From: Limosilactobacillus mucosae DSM 13345
GTDB taxonomy: Bacteria; Bacillota; Bacilli; Lactobacillales; Lactobacillaceae
Length of the DNA stretch: 64,000 nt
Assembly (NCBI RefSeq): GCF_001436025.1
Contig: NZ_AZEQ01000011.1
Location: forward strand, 23,532 to 87,531
Direction: 5' to 3'
Below the pieces are notes generated by a model. That model did not search any database, had not been told where the DNA came from, and saw only the letters and a program-made list of their open reading frames with translations. This document shows positions 62,994 to 64,000 of the stretch, piece by piece. How positions within the stretch are numbered: the first letter of the stretch is position 1; every line of letters begins with the position of its first letter. Position numbers and translations under genes: made by a program.

Positions 62994-63485
62994 ATGCTAT
63001 CACAAATTAGTTTTACTTTTGGCTCAATGCCAGTTCTGCTTGAAATCATTAAAAAGCACCCAGATCGTGACTTCCGGCTGCTGCAGGCAACTGGTGACAA
63101 CAGCAAGCTGGCTCTATTTGACCTATCAGGTAAACCAACCATCTTTAACAGTCCAATTACCTTAGAGACTTTATACAGTGTTGGTAATGACAAGTTCAAA
63201 GGAATTCTTCATTTTGAATCATTTGAGCTCGGCACTGAAGATAAGAACCTGCTGCGCAAACAGGCAAAAATTGCTCTTGATAGTGCTGACCATTCTAAAA
63301 TGACGACTGGCTATATGTTCTCACGTCCTGATCAAACCAATGCAACTATTTTGATAACGACTTGGACAAATGCAGTTGCCATTGATGACTGGACCAGCAG
63401 TACCGACTTTGCACCGCTCGCCGGATACATGGATCACAGTCCGCGCAGCGTTTACTACTATGAGGATTATCGTCCAGCTGAATAG
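62994..63485 (+). CDS. HmoB-like ABM-fold protein, possible heme monooxygenase
   Basis: A 163-residue protein that resembles Bacillus HmoB along its length: TFGSMPVLLEIIKKHPDRDF at the start, then a C-terminal antibiotic-biosynthesis-monooxygenase-type alpha/beta barrel (FKGILHFESFELGTEDKNLL, then ATILITTWTNAVAIDDW). In HmoB this fold degrades heme to release iron. Heme ligands cannot be assigned here and lactobacilli generally do not make heme, so another oxidative role is possible. AAGGAGGAG before the ATG; terminator directly after. Confidence 0.75.
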   Translation: MLSQISFTFGSMPVLLEIIKKHPDRDFRLLQATGDNSKLALFDLSGKPTIFNSPITLETLYSVGNDKFKGILHFESFELGTEDKNLLRKQAKIALDSADHSKMTTGYMFSRPDQTNATILITTWTNAVAIDDWTSSTDFAPLAGYMDHSPRSVYYYEDYRPAE

Positions 63486-63486
63486 A

Positions 63487-63520
63487 AAAAGTGCAATGCA
63501 GTTCAATGCATTGCACTTTT
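63487..63520 (+). terminator. Terminator of the HmoB-like gene
   Basis: AAAAGTGCAATGCA and TGCATTGCACTTTT are perfect 14-base arms with a 6-base loop; T runs on both strands. Confidence 0.93.
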
Positions 63521-63568
63521 GTTTTACCTAGAAATCTGAATTTGCAATAATTGCAATCACCCAAATAT

Positions 63569-63841
63569 CCTGACTTTACGTGGGTTTACGAAACCTATCA
63601 GGGGCTTCAGTCGGCGCAATGTTGACAAGTTTAACAGTGCCATTTTTGCCTATGAGAACACCAAAACCGCGATGGATCAAACCTTCACTCCGCCCATTAT
63701 ATCGCCAACAATGCCAAATACGACTATTCCAACGGGCTACTGAAAGGCATCAATCGAAAAATCAAAAACTTAAAACACAGCTGTTGTGGCTTCCGCAATT
63801 TTGAAAATCTATTGCGGCGCATTGACTGTATCCGTTCCTAA
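63569..63841 (+). pseudogene. Broken C-terminal part of an ISL3-family transposase
   Basis: In the plus-strand frame, PDFTWVYETYQGLQSAQ is followed by a stop; after frame changes the reading continues as DKFNSAIFAYENTKTAM and then ANNAKYDYSNGLLKGINRK, with IKNLKHSCCGFRNF and LLRRIDCIRS to a stop at 63839. The order and motif YSNG-EGINRKIK-RNF are typical of ISL3-type transposases. At least two frameshifts or deletions and loss of the 5' end mean it is not functional. A short frame starting at 63580 is a by-product. Confidence 0.85.
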
Positions 63842-63903
63842 AAAATTCTCCACTTCATTTTTGAAGCAGGGAATTGATCTTCACCAATACGATTTGACAA
63901 AGA
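63819..63903 (+). repeat. ISL3 right end, second copy
   Basis: Matches 3268-3352 over 85 bases without gaps, with six mismatches. It includes the transposase stop, the imperfect TTCATTTTTGAA hairpin and the terminal TTTGACAAAG. Confidence 0.8.
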
Positions 63904-63939
63904 CTTAAAGTACCAAGTTTTCTCACGAGCTTTGCCAAC

Positions 63940-63971
63940 AAAAAAACATGTTGCCGAAACAGCAACATGTT
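63940..63971 (-). terminator. Terminator after the tRNA gene at the right edge
   Basis: AACATGTTGC and GGCAACATGTT form a 10-bp stem with a short loop, followed by seven T on the minus strand, ten bases after the tRNA 3' end. Confidence 0.9.
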
Positions 63972-63979
63972 CAATCATA

Positions 63980-64000
63980 CGGTCCGTACGAGACTCGAAC
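63980..64000 (-). tRNA. 3' end of a tRNA, probably tRNA-Glu, cut by window edge
   Basis: The minus strand reads GTTCGAGTC (T loop), then CTCGT (T-stem arm), ACGGACC (acceptor arm) and G as discriminator, without an encoded CCA. The acceptor and T-arm sequence agree with lactobacillus tRNA-Glu, but the anticodon is outside the window, so the identity is likely and not proven. Confidence 0.75.

Noticed and set aside
63580..63804. 74-codon frame in the ISL3 relic
   Set aside because: It is out of frame with the transposase remains and shows no similarity to a protein of its own.

Overview
The window looks like a stretch of core chromosome from a lactic acid bacterium of the family Lactobacillaceae. 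The grounds are the gene content and order (complete dcw division cluster, comEA-comEB-comEC, spx/mecA/coiA/yjbH, YlbG and UPF0223 proteins, DUF1831, DUF3397 and DUF4044 proteins), frequent GTG/TTG starts behind strong AGGAGG sites, and a middling G+C content (judged by eye, not counted). A heterofermentative Limosilactobacillus-like species is plausible, but the sequence alone does not prove the species. Almost every gene lies on the minus strand, so the replication fork probably runs right to left across the window. No rRNA, CRISPR array, intact transposase, prophage or plasmid genes are present.

Layout on the minus strand, read from low coordinates. 1-3.1 kb: adenine deaminase (cut by the left edge) and an NCS2 purine permease behind PurR-type boxes. 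3.2-3.35 kb: the decayed 3' end of an ISL3-family element. 3.4-8.6 kb: tuf, a TPR-like protein, an RNase J, rpsO, and divergent rpsT. 8.6-13.1 kb: holA and the DNA-uptake genes comEC, comEB, comEA. 13.2-16.8 kb: tightly overlapping sepM-coaD-rsmD-ylbG-ftsW. 17-20 kb: typA, an inositol-monophosphatase family gene and a UPF0223 gene. 20.1-22.6 kb: plus-strand def, rpoY and a lipid kinase. 22.7-26.5 kb: a small coiled-coil protein, a LysM/NlpC-P60 wall hydrolase, an Spx-like protein without the redox cysteines, and prs. 26.6-32 kb: recD2 with a stand-alone OB-like gene, a TPR gene, a histidine phosphatase and mnmA. 32.1-34.3 kb: DUF1831, mtnN, a small membrane protein, nudF and a cold-shock protein. 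34.4-51.6 kb: T-box-controlled ileS, then divIVA, ylmH, yggT, sepF, ftsZ, ftsA, divIB, murG, murD, mraY, pbpB, ftsL, rsmH, mraZ and DUF3397. 51.7-59.4 kb: DUF4044, ftsK, trmL, rlmA, pgl, rluD-like, nadK, relQ. 59.6-62.7 kb: yjbH, coiA, mecA, spx. 63-64 kb: an HmoB-like gene, a broken ISL3 transposase and the 3' end of a tRNA that resembles tRNA-Glu.

How the genes work together. The dcw block makes lipid II and builds the division septum; MraZ probably controls its own operon through three 10-bp-spaced repeats. ComEA/EC/EB and CoiA are late competence functions at two separate loci; both loci carry nearly the same 16-base motif just upstream of the start codon. Spx with its likely proteolysis adaptor YjbH, the ClpC adaptor MecA and the alarmone synthetase RelQ form a stress-response neighbourhood. 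Translation and RNA functions (EF-Tu, S15, S20, RNase J, RsmD, RlmA, TrmL, MnmA, IleS, TypA, Def, RpoY) fill much of the rest.

Nothing here is an obviously new multi-gene system. The points most worth a second look are the shared motif upstream of comEA and coiA, the RecD2-OB-like small gene, the Spx paralogue lacking its key residues, the terminator-bearing leader before trmL, the PurR-box cluster, and the pair of matching ISL3 relics near the two ends of the window.
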